A stretch of 54,961 nucleotides of DNA, taken from assembly GCA_964600165.1 (NCBI GenBank), contig CAZRIP010000010.1:1-54961 (forward strand). Reading direction: 5' to 3'. The position numbers were made by a program, and so were the translations under genes. The notes beneath the pieces were generated by a model that saw only the letters and a list, made by a program, of their open reading frames with translations, did not search any database and had not been told where the DNA came from. Of the stretch, positions 35,009-43,514 are shown in pieces (the stretch's first letter is position 1; the number at the start of each line of letters is the position of its first letter). The stretch is from CAZRIP01 sp964600165. Its GTDB lineage: Bacteria; Elusimicrobiota; Elusimicrobia; UBA1565; UBA9628.

Positions 35009-35484
35009 AGGCCGTCGTTTTGGTCGGGCATGGCGCCGTGCCGACGGATTGCCCGCCCCGGCTCGCCGCCGAGTTCAAGCGCCTCGAGGCCGAGGCCAAG
35101 AAAAGCGGCCCTTCCCCGCGCTTTCTCGAGGTCGACGCCGAGCTGCGCCGCTGGCCGCGCACCGAGAAGACCGATCCCTACAAGAAAGGCCTCGAGGACA
35201 TCGCCGCGACGCTGCGAAGGAAGCTGCCCGAGCGCGTCGTCTTGACCGCTTACAACGAGTTCTGCGCGCCGACCCTCGAGGAAGCGATCGAAAATGCGGT
35301 CGGTCAAGGCGCCAAGGACATCGACGTCATCACAACGATGTTCACGCGCGGCGGCCTGCACAGCGAGGCCGAGATCCCCGAGATCGTCAAGAAAGAATCG
35401 GCCAAGTATCCCGGCGTCGCGATCCGCTACGCCTGGCCCTTCGAGCTCGACGAAGTCGCCAAGTTCTTGGCGACTCACCTATAG
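34996..35484 (+). CDS. CbiX/SirB-like tetrapyrrole metal chelatase
   Basis: 162 residues from GTG 34996. VVLVGHGAVPTDCPP carries the first active-site His. The second is in TTMFTRGGLHSEAEIPEIV, matching the second metal-ligand His of CbiX-type enzymes. Length fits a single-domain sirohydrochlorin cobalto- or ferrochelatase. With hemL and hemB in the window it may serve siroheme or heme-related metal insertion. Substrate metal is unknown, and no other cobalamin genes are present. The upstream open frame to 34201 is antisense to the DUF164 gene and rnpB. Confidence 0.8.
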   Translation: MSATKAVVLVGHGAVPTDCPPRLAAEFKRLEAEAKKSGPSPRFLEVDAELRRWPRTEKTDPYKKGLEDIAATLRRKLPERVVLTAYNEFCAPTLEEAIENAVGQGAKDIDVITTMFTRGGLHSEAEIPEIVKKESAKYPGVAIRYAWPFELDEVAKFLATHL

Positions 35485-35532
35485 CCTAGCGGCGTTGTAA
35501 ACGTTTCACGCGCACTTTGATATGATAAGCGC

Positions 35533-36282
35533 GTGGACGAAGACAAAAAGCCGCTCTTGATCGGATTGGCCGTCGCCGGCGTACTCGGCGTCGGCGCCGC
35601 GTTTTACTTTAAGAAGCCCGCCGCTCCGGTCTTGCCGCCGCCCGCCGCGCCCGCCGCGCCGCCCGCGCCCGCGACGCCTCCCGCCGAGCCCTTGCCGGCG
35701 CTCTCCGACAGCGACAATTTCATCCGCGCGAAGCTCTCCGCCCTGATCAAGAGCCCGGCGCTCGCGGGCTGGCTCAACACCGCGGACCTCGTTCGGCGCG
35801 CGGCCGCCGCGACGGCGCTCATCGCCGACGGCGGCTCGCCGCGCGACAGCCTCTCGTTCCTGGCGCCGGTCGGCAAGTTCAAGACGCTCAAGAAGAACGG
35901 CAAGCTCGTCGTCGATCCTAAGAGCTTCGCGCGCTACGACGCCGTCGCCGCCGCGATCGACTCCCTCGACGCCCAGGGCGCGGCCAAGCTCGTCGAGCAG
36001 GCGGACCCGCTTTTTCAATCGGCTTGCTCGGAGCTCGGCGCGATCAACTGCAGCTTCAAGGACACGCTGCTGCGCGCGATCCGTCATCTCGCCGCAGCGC
36101 CCGTGCCCGAGGGCGACGTCGCGCTGCGCGCCAAGGTCGTCTCTTACGCCTACGCCGACGAGCGCCTAGAGAAGCTCAGCAAGGCGCAAAGGCACCTCCT
36201 GCGCATGGGCCCCGCCAACGAGCGCAAGGTGCAGGACAAGCTGCGCGCGCTCGGCCGCGCGCTCGGCGCCTCCGACCTCTAG
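35533..36282 (+). CDS. DUF3014 family protein, membrane-anchored
   Basis: 249 residues: N-terminal transmembrane anchor (about 8-25), a Pro/Ala-rich spacer (28-55), then the DUF3014 domain with SDNFIRAKLSAL, TADLVRRAAAA, DPKSFARYDAV, SLDAQGAAKLV and the closing QRHLLRMGPANERKVQDKLR. It probably faces the periplasm. Function unknown. GTG start, TATGAT (35521-35526) 6 nt upstream. The next gene begins 1 nt after its stop. Confidence 0.85.
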   Translation: MDEDKKPLLIGLAVAGVLGVGAAFYFKKPAAPVLPPPAAPAAPPAPATPPAEPLPALSDSDNFIRAKLSALIKSPALAGWLNTADLVRRAAAATALIADGGSPRDSLSFLAPVGKFKTLKKNGKLVVDPKSFARYDAVAAAIDSLDAQGAAKLVEQADPLFQSACSELGAINCSFKDTLLRAIRHLAAAPVPEGDVALRAKVVSYAYADERLEKLSKAQRHLLRMGPANERKVQDKLRALGRALGASDL

Positions 36283-36283
36283 C

Positions 36284-37876
36284 GTGCGGCTGCTTCTCGC
36301 CGCGCTGCTCGCCGGCTGCGCGGCGCCGCCGCCCCGACGCCCGAGCCCCGCGCCCGCCGCGCCGCCCGCCTCAGCCGCCGCGGCCGAGCTTGACGCGCCC
36401 CTCGGCCAGGGCTTGGCCGCGCTCGACGTGCCCGCGCAAACGCCGACCACTTTCAACGAGCGGACTGAGATGCGCGCCGGCTGGATCGTCGGCTGGCGCC
36501 AGATGATCTCGACTTCCGCCATCGACGATGCGCTCGGTTTAGCCGAGGCCGCCGGCTTGGACGCCGTCTTCGTGCAGGTTCGGATCGCCGGCGACGCCTA
36601 CTACCGCTCGAGCATCGTCCCCCGCGCCGAGGCGCTCGAGGGCCAGCCCGCCGATTTCGACCCGCTCGCTTACGCCTTGAAGCGCGGCCACGCCAAGGGC
36701 CTCGCAGTGCACGCCTGGATCAACACGGGCGTCGTCTGGCGCAGCAGCTCGACGCTGCCCTCGGACCCGCGGCACATCTTCGTCGCCCATCCCGACTGGA
36801 TCCTGCGCGACGCCAACGGCAAGCTCCATTTTCCCGACCCCGCCCGCGATCCCCAGCCGGGTTATATCGAGGAGAACTATTGGGCGAACTGGAACGACCC
36901 CGGATTCCAAAAGCATCTGGTCGCCGTCGTCGGGGAGCTCGCGTCGCGCTATCCGGTCGACGGCGTGCATTTCGACTTCGCGCGCTATCCGGCGCGCATG
37001 GGCCCGCGCGTCGTCGGCGTCGGCTACGACGCCGCGTCGATCGCCCGCTTCGAGAAAGAGACGGGTCAAAAACCAGCCGAGCACACGCGGGCCTGGGACG
37101 AGTGGCGCTTGGCGCAGGTCGGCCGGACGCTCAAGGCCTGCCGCGACGAGATCAAGCGCCGCCGGCCCAAAGCCCTGGTTTCCGCGGCCGTGCTGGCGGC
37201 GTGGAACCTCGGCTACGGCCGCAACTCCACGGCTTATCGCCGCTGGCTCAACGACGGCACGCTCGACTTCGCCGTGCTCATGTCTTATTTCAAGGACCGC
37301 GCCCAGATCCGTCAGAGCGTCATCAACGCGCGCGAGACGGCGGACTCCCGTCGCGTCGTGCTCGGCCTCTACATGCCGCTGCTCTCGCCGCAGGCCGCCG
37401 CGCGGGAGATCGAGCTCTCAAGGGAGCAGGACCTCAAGGGATTCTCGCTCTTTCCGCTCGACGGCGTCGATCTCAAGGACCCCAAGCCTTACCTCGAGAG
37501 GCTGCGCGCGCTCGCCGTCCCCCCGAAAGACGACGCGCGCTACGCGCAGCGCGAGCCGCTGTGGAACCGCGTCGGAGTGCTCGACGCCGACCGGCGGTCC
37601 TTCTCGTTGCGCTTCTTCAGCCGCACGGGGCGCACGAAGGTCGTCGTCTATCCCCGCGGGATCGCCTCGCTTCGGCTCGCGGTCAACGGAGCCTCGTTCA
37701 AGCCGATCGCCGTTTCGACGGGCTCCGACGTCCTCCAACTCGATTTGACCCCCTGGCTCAATCCCGAGTCCCGCGAGGTCTTCAACAACCACGACTTCAC
37801 GCTGACCGCCTCCGCCGACGGCCCCCCGGAATCCTACGCCGAGGTCTTCACCGTCGACTACTACGAGCGTCATTGA
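36284..37876 (+). CDS. Lipoprotein glycoside hydrolase, GHL10 (DUF187-like)
   Basis: 530 residues from GTG. Lipoprotein signal MRLLLAALLAGC with the lipid Cys at 12, then a Pro/Ala spacer. The barrel domain is of the glycosyl-hydrolase-like 10 family: AGLDAVFVQVR, LAVHAWINTG, PVDGVHFDFARYP (Asp likely acidic catalyst), AVLMSYF, LGLYMPLL. A beta C-terminal region (about 415-530) follows. E. coli YngK is the usual relative. Likely acts on cell-envelope or external glycan. It forms a two-gene unit with DUF3014. Confidence 0.85.
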   Translation: MRLLLAALLAGCAAPPPRRPSPAPAAPPASAAAAELDAPLGQGLAALDVPAQTPTTFNERTEMRAGWIVGWRQMISTSAIDDALGLAEAAGLDAVFVQVRIAGDAYYRSSIVPRAEALEGQPADFDPLAYALKRGHAKGLAVHAWINTGVVWRSSSTLPSDPRHIFVAHPDWILRDANGKLHFPDPARDPQPGYIEENYWANWNDPGFQKHLVAVVGELASRYPVDGVHFDFARYPARMGPRVVGVGYDAASIARFEKETGQKPAEHTRAWDEWRLAQVGRTLKACRDEIKRRRPKALVSAAVLAAWNLGYGRNSTAYRRWLNDGTLDFAVLMSYFKDRAQIRQSVINARETADSRRVVLGLYMPLLSPQAAAREIELSREQDLKGFSLFPLDGVDLKDPKPYLERLRALAVPPKDDARYAQREPLWNRVGVLDADRRSFSLRFFSRTGRTKVVVYPRGIASLRLAVNGASFKPIAVSTGSDVLQLDLTPWLNPESREVFNNHDFTLTASADGPPESYAEVFTVDYYERH

Positions 37877-37983
37877 CGCCCGTCAACCGCCGGCCTTGCC
37901 TGCTGTTGTAGGACCAATTCCGCCGGGAAAGGGCCCGTTGGTCCGATGCGCGCCGGGCGAGTCCCGCGTATCATATGGGTCTC

Positions 37984-39903
37984 GTGAAGGCCGCCCTCGC
38001 CGCCGTATTCCTGCTCGCCTCGCGCGCCGCGTTCGCCGTCGAGCTCACGAGCGCGCCCGAGATTTCGGCGCCCGTCCGGGCGCTGCCGGTCGCTCCCGCG
38101 TTGTTGTGGACCGCGGCCGGCTTGCCCGATCTTGCGCCCGCGACGTGGCTGACGCTCCAGCAAGGCGACGCGGCTTCGCTCTACGCGAGCGCGATCGTCG
38201 CCGAGCGCTTGGCCGCCGAGCCCGCTTATAAAGGAACGCTGGCCGCCGCGCTGCCTCAAAGCGCGGCCGCGGCTCTCGAGACGGCCGCGGTCGCGCGGGT
38301 CGCCGCCGCGGGCCCGGCGCGCCTGGCCCAAGCGCGCGTCGCCGTGCTGCGCCAAGCGCCCCTCGCCGTGCCGCGCGCGGGCGACGGACAGGACCTGTCC
38401 GATCTCTCGCGCCGCCTCGACGCCTTCTTCGACGTCTCGAAGCTCTCATCCGAGGATGGCGGCATCCCGGTCCCCGGCGTGGCCGCGCTCGGCGCCTGGA
38501 AGACGCTGCCCCCCGCGACGCCGCGCTCGGACGCGAGCAAGACGCCGGCGTCGCCGCCGTCTCCCGCTCGCGCCGCCGCGCCGAAGAAGGCGCTCGGCTT
38601 GATCGACCTCGTCGCGCTCGGCGTCAACTCGATCATCGGCGCGGGCATCTTCATCAAGCCCGCCGAGATGTTCAAGGTCGCAGGCCCGGCGTCCGTCTTC
38701 GCGTTCCCGATCACCGCGCTGCTGCTCGTCCCGGTCGCGCTGGCCTTCGCGGAAGCCGGCACCTATTTTCACGGCAAGGACGGAGGCGCTTATCAGTACA
38801 CGCGCGGCGCGTTCCCGGAGACCGGCGCCGGCGCCAAGGCCGGCGAGTGGGCGAGCTTCAGCGTGACGTGGCTGGCCTGGATCGCGCTGCTTTTCGGCTG
38901 GGCCGCGGTGTCGAGCGTGATCGGGATGAACCTCGCCTACTTCGTTCCCGGCCTCGCCAACCCGTGGGCGGGCAAGGCCCTCGCCGCCGCCGCCATCGCG
39001 GGCATCTCTTACGTCAACTTCCGCGGCGTCAAGGAAGGCGCCGCGGTCTCCAACGCCTTCGCGCTCGCCAAGCTCCTTCCGATGCTCGCCTTCATCGCCG
39101 TGGGCCTGACGATGATCCATCCCGTCGCCATCGCCGCGGCCGCGCCGATCAAGCTGGCCGCGCTCGGCAGCGCCTCGTTCATGGCCTTCTTCGCGCTTCA
39201 GGGCTTCGAGAACATCGCCGTTCCGGGCGGCGAGGTCGATGAGCCGGCCAGGAACATCCCGCGCGCGATCGTGCTGTCGCTTTTGATCGCGAGCCTCGTC
39301 TACGCGGGCATCCAAGTCGTGGCCGTGGGCCTGACGCCCGCCCTGGCCGGCTCGACCAAGCCCGTCGTCGACGCGGGCTGGAGGATGATGGGCGCGCTCG
39401 GCGCGGGCGCGATGGCCTTGTGCGCGTTCTTCTCGACGACCGGCGACAGCGCCGCGGCCGCGCTTTTCGGCGCGCGCTTCATCAAAGTGCTGGCCGACGA
39501 CGACCATCTGCCGGGCTCCGCGCAGATCCGCAAGATACACCCGCGCTTCGGCACGCCGCACGTCGCGATCGCGCTGACCTCCGCGCTGACGATCGCCTCG
39601 CTTTTCCTGCCGCTCGACACGCTGATGGACGTCTCCTCGATCGCCGTCGCCGCGCAGTATATCGGCACGTGCCTCGCGCTGCCGTTCCTGCGCCGGCGCC
39701 ACGCCGCGCCCGCGGGCGCGTTCCGCTTGCCGGGCGGGCCTTTGATCCCGATCCTCGGCGCCGCCTCCGCGCTCGCGCTGAGCGTCGCCGGCGGCTTCGG
39801 CAGCCTCGCCGTGGACCTCGGGCTGCTGGCGGTCGGGCTGGCGCTCAAGGGCGCGTGGAGCATTTGGCGAGGCCGATCCGTCCCGGATAACGCCGCTCTA
39901 TAA
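37984..39903 (+). CDS. APC-family amino-acid permease with an exported N-terminal extension
   Basis: About 639 residues from GTG 37984 (ATG 37975 is the alternative). Signal peptide about 1-20 (ASRAAFA-VE), then about 180 residues of Ala/Pro-rich helical sequence. From about 200 there is a complete 12-helix APC transporter: LVALGVNSIIGAGIFIKP (substrate loop GxGIF), GAYQYTRGAFPETG, FFALQGFENIAVPGGEVDEPARNIPRAI. The permease part is full length on its own, so the front is an addition, not a mis-joined start. It would place a domain in the periplasm ahead of helix 1. TATCAT at 37969-37974 precedes the start. Confidence 0.85.
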   Translation: MKAALAAVFLLASRAAFAVELTSAPEISAPVRALPVAPALLWTAAGLPDLAPATWLTLQQGDAASLYASAIVAERLAAEPAYKGTLAAALPQSAAAALETAAVARVAAAGPARLAQARVAVLRQAPLAVPRAGDGQDLSDLSRRLDAFFDVSKLSSEDGGIPVPGVAALGAWKTLPPATPRSDASKTPASPPSPARAAAPKKALGLIDLVALGVNSIIGAGIFIKPAEMFKVAGPASVFAFPITALLLVPVALAFAEAGTYFHGKDGGAYQYTRGAFPETGAGAKAGEWASFSVTWLAWIALLFGWAAVSSVIGMNLAYFVPGLANPWAGKALAAAAIAGISYVNFRGVKEGAAVSNAFALAKLLPMLAFIAVGLTMIHPVAIAAAAPIKLAALGSASFMAFFALQGFENIAVPGGEVDEPARNIPRAIVLSLLIASLVYAGIQVVAVGLTPALAGSTKPVVDAGWRMMGALGAGAMALCAFFSTTGDSAAAALFGARFIKVLADDDHLPGSAQIRKIHPRFGTPHVAIALTSALTIASLFLPLDTLMDVSSIAVAAQYIGTCLALPFLRRRHAAPAGAFRLPGGPLIPILGAASALALSVAGGFGSLAVDLGLLAVGLALKGAWSIWRGRSVPDNAAL

Positions 39904-40098
39904 TGCCGGCCGGCGGCGCGCTCCGCAACGACTTCGTCGTCCGGCGCCTGGAGGACCTCGGCGCTCTCGGCGACAAGCCGCTGCGCCGAGAGCTCGAGGC
40001 CGTGGGTGGGATAAGAAGAGGTCCGGAGCGGCCGTCTTCCTTCAAGACCCGCAGACGCTCGCCGTCTACGACGCGCGCGCCGTTTTTCCACTCGCGCC
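39904..40098. other. Intergenic stretch with a possible gene remnant
   Basis: A TATAAT at 39898-39903 precedes a small open frame (NDFVVRRLEDLGALGDKP...). About 100 nt on, another frame reads GAAVFLQDPQTLAVYDARA and stops just before the rhodanese promoter. The two would join by a frameshift near 40010. I do not recognise either piece. It may be a decayed gene or chance. Confidence 0.2.
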
Positions 40099-40127
40099 TT
40101 GACGAAACGCTTGAAGCGGGCTAAACT
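40099..40127 (+). promoter_or_regulatory. Promoter of the rhodanese gene
   Basis: TTGACG (40099-40104), 17-nt spacer, TAAACT (40122-40127), then 6 nt to ATG 40134. Nearly identical in layout to the PII-like promoter. Confidence 0.75.
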
Positions 40128-40133
40128 CAAGGC

Positions 40134-40538
40134 ATGAACAAAATCGCCCTCGCCCTTCTTCTGACGTCGCTTGCCTTGCCGGCCGCCGCCAAGGACAAGT
40201 TCAAGCTGATCAAAGCCGACGATCTCGCCGCCGAGATGAAGTCCACGCAGCCGCCGGCTCTCTTCGACGCGAACAACAAGGACACCCGGGAGAAATACGG
40301 AGTGATCCCCGGCGCGGTGCTCCTCGCCAACTACAAGAAGTTCGATCTCAAGGTCCTGCCCGACGACAAGGCCAAGCCCGTCGTGTTCTACTGCGCCGGA
40401 CCCAAGTGCATGGCGTCGCACGCGGCGGCCAAGCGCGCGGTCAAGGCCGGCTACAAGGACGTCGCCGTGATGTCCGACGGCATCATGGGCTGGAAGGATT
40501 CGGGCAAGCCCGTGGAGACGCCCGCCAAAAAGAGCTAG
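40134..40538 (+). CDS. Periplasmic rhodanese-like protein
   Basis: 134 residues with a signal peptide (about 1-19, PAAA-KD) and one rhodanese domain: ALFDANNKDTREKYGVIPGA, then VVFYCAGPKCMASHAAAKRA with the active-site Cys, then MGWKDSGKPVE. Single-domain sulfurtransferase or persulfide carrier, exported. It is followed by a clear terminator, so it is monocistronic. Confidence 0.88.
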   Translation: MNKIALALLLTSLALPAAAKDKFKLIKADDLAAEMKSTQPPALFDANNKDTREKYGVIPGAVLLANYKKFDLKVLPDDKAKPVVFYCAGPKCMASHAAAKRAVKAGYKDVAVMSDGIMGWKDSGKPVETPAKKS

Positions 40539-40552
40539 CCCTCCGGTCTCGA

Positions 40553-40590
40553 ACAAAGGAAGGCCCTCCATGAGGAGGGTCTTTCTTTTC
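40553..40590 (+). terminator. Rho-independent terminator
   Basis: GGCCCTCC-ATGA-GGAGGGTC stem-loop followed by TTTCTTTT, with a complementary A-rich left flank. About 20 nt after the rhodanese stop. Confidence 0.85.
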
Positions 40591-40611
40591 GAGACTTGTT
40601 AGAATCGCCCG

Positions 40612-41829
40612 ATGGCGGATGTCCTCGTCGTGGGCGCGGGACCGACGGGACTCGCCTTGGCCGCCGATCTCGCCCAAAGCGGCGTCTCCGCGCGCGTGAT
40701 CGACAAGGCCTCGGCGCCCTCCGACAAGTCCAAAGCTCTCGGCGTGCAGGCGGGGACGCTGGAAGTCCTCGGCCGCGTTTTCGGGCAAAAGCTTCCCGAC
40801 GCGATGGTGGCGGCCGGGCAGCCCGCGCGGGAAGCCTTCATCCATGTCGACGACCTGGCGCCGATCCGCGCGGATCTGAGCACGATCCCCAGCCGTTTCG
40901 ATTTCATACTCATCCTCCCGCAGAGCGAGACGGAACGCATCTTGGGCGAACGCTTGAGCTCCCACGGCGGGGCCGTAGAAAGAAACCGCGAGCTGATCGG
41001 ACTGAGAGAAACGGGATCGGGTTTCGTCGCGACCATCCAGCGCGCGGGGGCTTCGCCCGAAGAGGCGCCTTTCAAGTTCGTCGTCGGCTGCGACGGCGCC
41101 CAGAGCGCGACGCGGCGCCTTCTGGACATCCCCTTCGCCGGCGCCGCCTATACGGGCGAGTTCCTCCTGGCCGACGCGACCCTGCGTTGGCCGTGGTCTT
41201 ACGGCTGCGCGCGGCCGTTCATCAATTCCGAAGGGATCATGGCTTTCTTCCCCTTCAAAGACGAGCGCCATTACCGCGTCATCGTCGTGAAGGGGATGAA
41301 GCCGTCCCCGATCGAGGAGGTCGCTTTGCCCGAGCTCCAAGAGTGCGTGCGGCGCTTGTCGGACGGAGCCATACAGATCGAGAGCGCTTCTTGGCTCACG
41401 CGCTTCCACGTTCATCACCGGATGGCCGGCCGCTTCCGAAAAGGGAACGGATTTCTCGCGGGAGACGCCGCCCATATCCATAGCCCGGCCGGCGGCCAAG
41501 GCATGAACACGGGCATTCAAGACGCGCTGAACCTCGGCGCGAAGCTCGCGGCGGTGTTGCGCGGCGCGCCGCCGGCGTCGCTCGACGACTATGAGAAGGA
41601 ACGGATGCCCGTGGCGCGAAGCGTCCTGCGCGGGACGGATCTCGCGTTCAAGCTGGCGCTGCTGCCCGAGAACGCTCTCATACGCTTTGGGCGCCGCTAC
41701 CTATTTCCGAGGCTCCTGCGCAGTCCGTTTCTACAGCGGCGCGTGATCAGGGCCATATCCGAGGTCGACGTCGCCCGCAAAGAGTCGGCCCGAAGGGACG
41801 CGGCGGCTAAAACGCCGGCCTCCTCCTGA
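40612..41829 (+). CDS. FAD-dependent monooxygenase (aromatic hydroxylase family)
   Basis: 405 residues of the p-hydroxybenzoate hydroxylase fold: FAD loop VVGAGPTGLALAADLA at 5-20, VVGCDGAQSATRRLL (DG motif), and GFLAGDAAHIHSPAGGQGMN near 282-300. Inserts one oxygen atom into an aromatic or polyketide-like substrate using NAD(P)H. The actual substrate is not readable. TAGAAT (40600-40605) lies 6 nt before the ATG. It stands alone and converges with a membrane protein gene 7 nt away. Confidence 0.9.
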   Translation: MADVLVVGAGPTGLALAADLAQSGVSARVIDKASAPSDKSKALGVQAGTLEVLGRVFGQKLPDAMVAAGQPAREAFIHVDDLAPIRADLSTIPSRFDFILILPQSETERILGERLSSHGGAVERNRELIGLRETGSGFVATIQRAGASPEEAPFKFVVGCDGAQSATRRLLDIPFAGAAYTGEFLLADATLRWPWSYGCARPFINSEGIMAFFPFKDERHYRVIVVKGMKPSPIEEVALPELQECVRRLSDGAIQIESASWLTRFHVHHRMAGRFRKGNGFLAGDAAHIHSPAGGQGMNTGIQDALNLGAKLAAVLRGAPPASLDDYEKERMPVARSVLRGTDLAFKLALLPENALIRFGRRYLFPRLLRSPFLQRRVIRAISEVDVARKESARRDAAAKTPASS

Positions 41830-41836
41830 AACGCTG

Positions 41837-42352
41837 TCAGATGAGCGCCGCGGCCTTCCGCCGTTGACGCCATCCGGCGAACCAGCAGACGAGGCCGATT
41901 CCCGCGAACAGCGCCGGACCCGACTCCCCCGCGGACTCCTCGAGCTCCCATCCCGCATACGACCCAGTCAGCATCTTTAGCTGCAACAGCTTGCCGTTGT
42001 ACTCGATATACCTAGCCCGCGCGCGATCTCCCTCGCGCAGCCCCGGCCCGCGGTAATTGCAGCGGATCAACGCCGCGCGTCCGGAGTCGTCGGTCACCTT
42101 GAACGTCCGGGACGACCATCCCCGCACCGCCCAGATGTTCCCTTCCACCGCGACGCGCGGCGATATCCTGATCAAGTACGAGGTCACCAGGCCGAAGACC
42201 ATCAAGACGACTCCCGCCGCCGACATCCCGATCGCGAGCCACACGGATCGATCCCGAGAGCCCTGAAGCCTCGTCGACGCATACACGATGACCATTATGG
42301 CCGCAAAGAGCCCAAAGAAGAAGCTCAGTCCGACGGCGTCTTCCGCCCGCAT
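41837..42352 (-). CDS. Small membrane protein of unknown function
   Basis: 171 residues from ATG 42352. Two N-terminal transmembrane helices (about 6-26 and 37-60), an outside or periplasmic beta domain (ISPRVAVEGNIWAVRG, RAALIRCNYRGPGLREGD), and a final hydrophobic helix with a basic tail (WRQRRKAAA). It starts 11 nt after the aldo/keto reductase stop, so it is likely cotranscribed. The longer open frame is antisense or out-of-frame to the reductase and is not used. Confidence 0.65.
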   Translation of the reverse strand: MRAEDAVGLSFFFGLFAAIMVIVYASTRLQGSRDRSVWLAIGMSAAGVVLMVFGLVTSYLIRISPRVAVEGNIWAVRGWSSRTFKVTDDSGRAALIRCNYRGPGLREGDRARARYIEYNGKLLQLKMLTGSYAGWELEESAGESGPALFAGIGLVCWFAGWRQRRKAAALI

Positions 42353-42363
42353 ACTGACTCTGA

Positions 42364-43398
42364 TTAGCGTGACGCGAGCGGCGGCGGGATGAGGTCGGGA
42401 AACTGGCGTTGATGCCAGTAAGGATAAGGCGGAGGCTTGGCGCTGGCGGCGTCGAGCTTGCTGACTTGTTCCGCGGTTAGTCTCCAGTCCGCGGCGGCGA
42501 GGTTGTCGCGCAGCTGCTTCTCGTCGCGCGCGCCGATCACGATCGAAGCGACCGTCGGCCGTCCCAGCAGCCAGTTGATCGCGACCTGCGGCACGGTCTT
42601 GCCGGTCTCCGCCGCGACGGCGTCCAAGGCGTCGACGACCTTGTAGAGATGCTCCTGGTCGACCTCCGGACCGCCCTCGGCGCCGCCCGACTTGATGCGT
42701 CCCTCGGGAAGAGGCCGGCCTCTGCGGATCTTGCCGGTCAGCCGTCCCCAGCCGAGCGGACTCCACGCCATGAGCGCCAAGTCCTGGTCGAGGCCCAGCG
42801 GCATGAGCTCGTCCTCGTAATCGCGGCCGATCAATGAGTAATAGCCTTGGTAGGCCGCGTAACGCGGCCAGCCGTAGCGCTCGGAGATCGCAAGCGACTT
42901 CATCGCATGCCAGCCCGAGAAATTGGAGCAGCCGACGTAGCGCGCCTTGCCCGAGCGCACGAGATCGTCAAGCGCCGAGAGAGTCTCCTCGACGGGCGTC
43001 GTCGCGTCGAAGCCGTGCATGAAATAGACGTCGATATGATCCGTCCCCAGGCGTTTGAGGCTGGCCTCGCAGGCCGCGACCAAATGGCGGCGCGACGAAC
43101 CCCGGTCGTTGGGCCCGGGACCCATGGGGAATGTCGCCTTGGTCGATATGAGCACCTTGTCTCGACGGCCCGCCACCGCTCTTCCCAAGACCTCCTCCGA
43201 GACGCCTTCGGAGTAGACGTCGGCCGTATCGAAGAAGTTCATTCCGGCCTCGAGGCATATGTCGACGAGGCGGGAGGCTTCTTTGACGTCGGTCGCGCCC
43301 CAGCGCTTGAAGAATTCGTTGGAGCCGCCGAACGTCGCGGCTCCGAGGCAGAGGACGGGGACCTTGAGCCCCGAGCGGCCAAGAGATCTAAATTCCAT
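42364..43398 (-). CDS. Aldo/keto reductase
   Basis: 344 residues. Catalytic tetrad visible: Asp and Tyr in FFDTADVYSEG, Lys in ISTKATFP, His in YFMHGFD. The NADPH-site IVIGARDEKQLRDNL lies near the C-terminus. General carbonyl reductase; substrate unknown. TATAAT (43406-43411) ends 7 nt before ATG 43398, so leaderless. Confidence 0.93.
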   Translation of the reverse strand: MEFRSLGRSGLKVPVLCLGAATFGGSNEFFKRWGATDVKEASRLVDICLEAGMNFFDTADVYSEGVSEEVLGRAVAGRRDKVLISTKATFPMGPGPNDRGSSRRHLVAACEASLKRLGTDHIDVYFMHGFDATTPVEETLSALDDLVRSGKARYVGCSNFSGWHAMKSLAISERYGWPRYAAYQGYYSLIGRDYEDELMPLGLDQDLALMAWSPLGWGRLTGKIRRGRPLPEGRIKSGGAEGGPEVDQEHLYKVVDALDAVAAETGKTVPQVAINWLLGRPTVASIVIGARDEKQLRDNLAAADWRLTAEQVSKLDAASAKPPPYPYWHQRQFPDLIPPPLASR

Positions 43399-43405
43399 GG
43401 CGGCA

Positions 43406-43411
43406 ATTATA
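43406..43411 (-). promoter_or_regulatory. -10 box of the aldo/keto reductase
   Basis: Perfect TATAAT, 7 nt before the ATG; no convincing -35 box. Confidence 0.5.
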
Positions 43412-43514
43412 GCTCTTGTCGCTGGAACTCACGCGCTTTCGTAGGCCTCTTGCCCGGCCGCCCGGGCCCATGCGGCCCATCAGCGCGCCGGGCCCACATG
43501 GCAAAATGGAAGGT

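Noticed and set aside
42353..42766. N-terminal extension of the small membrane protein
   Set aside because: It overlaps the aldo/keto reductase in another frame and has only Arg/Pro-rich shadow sequence; the membrane helices begin right after ATG 42352.
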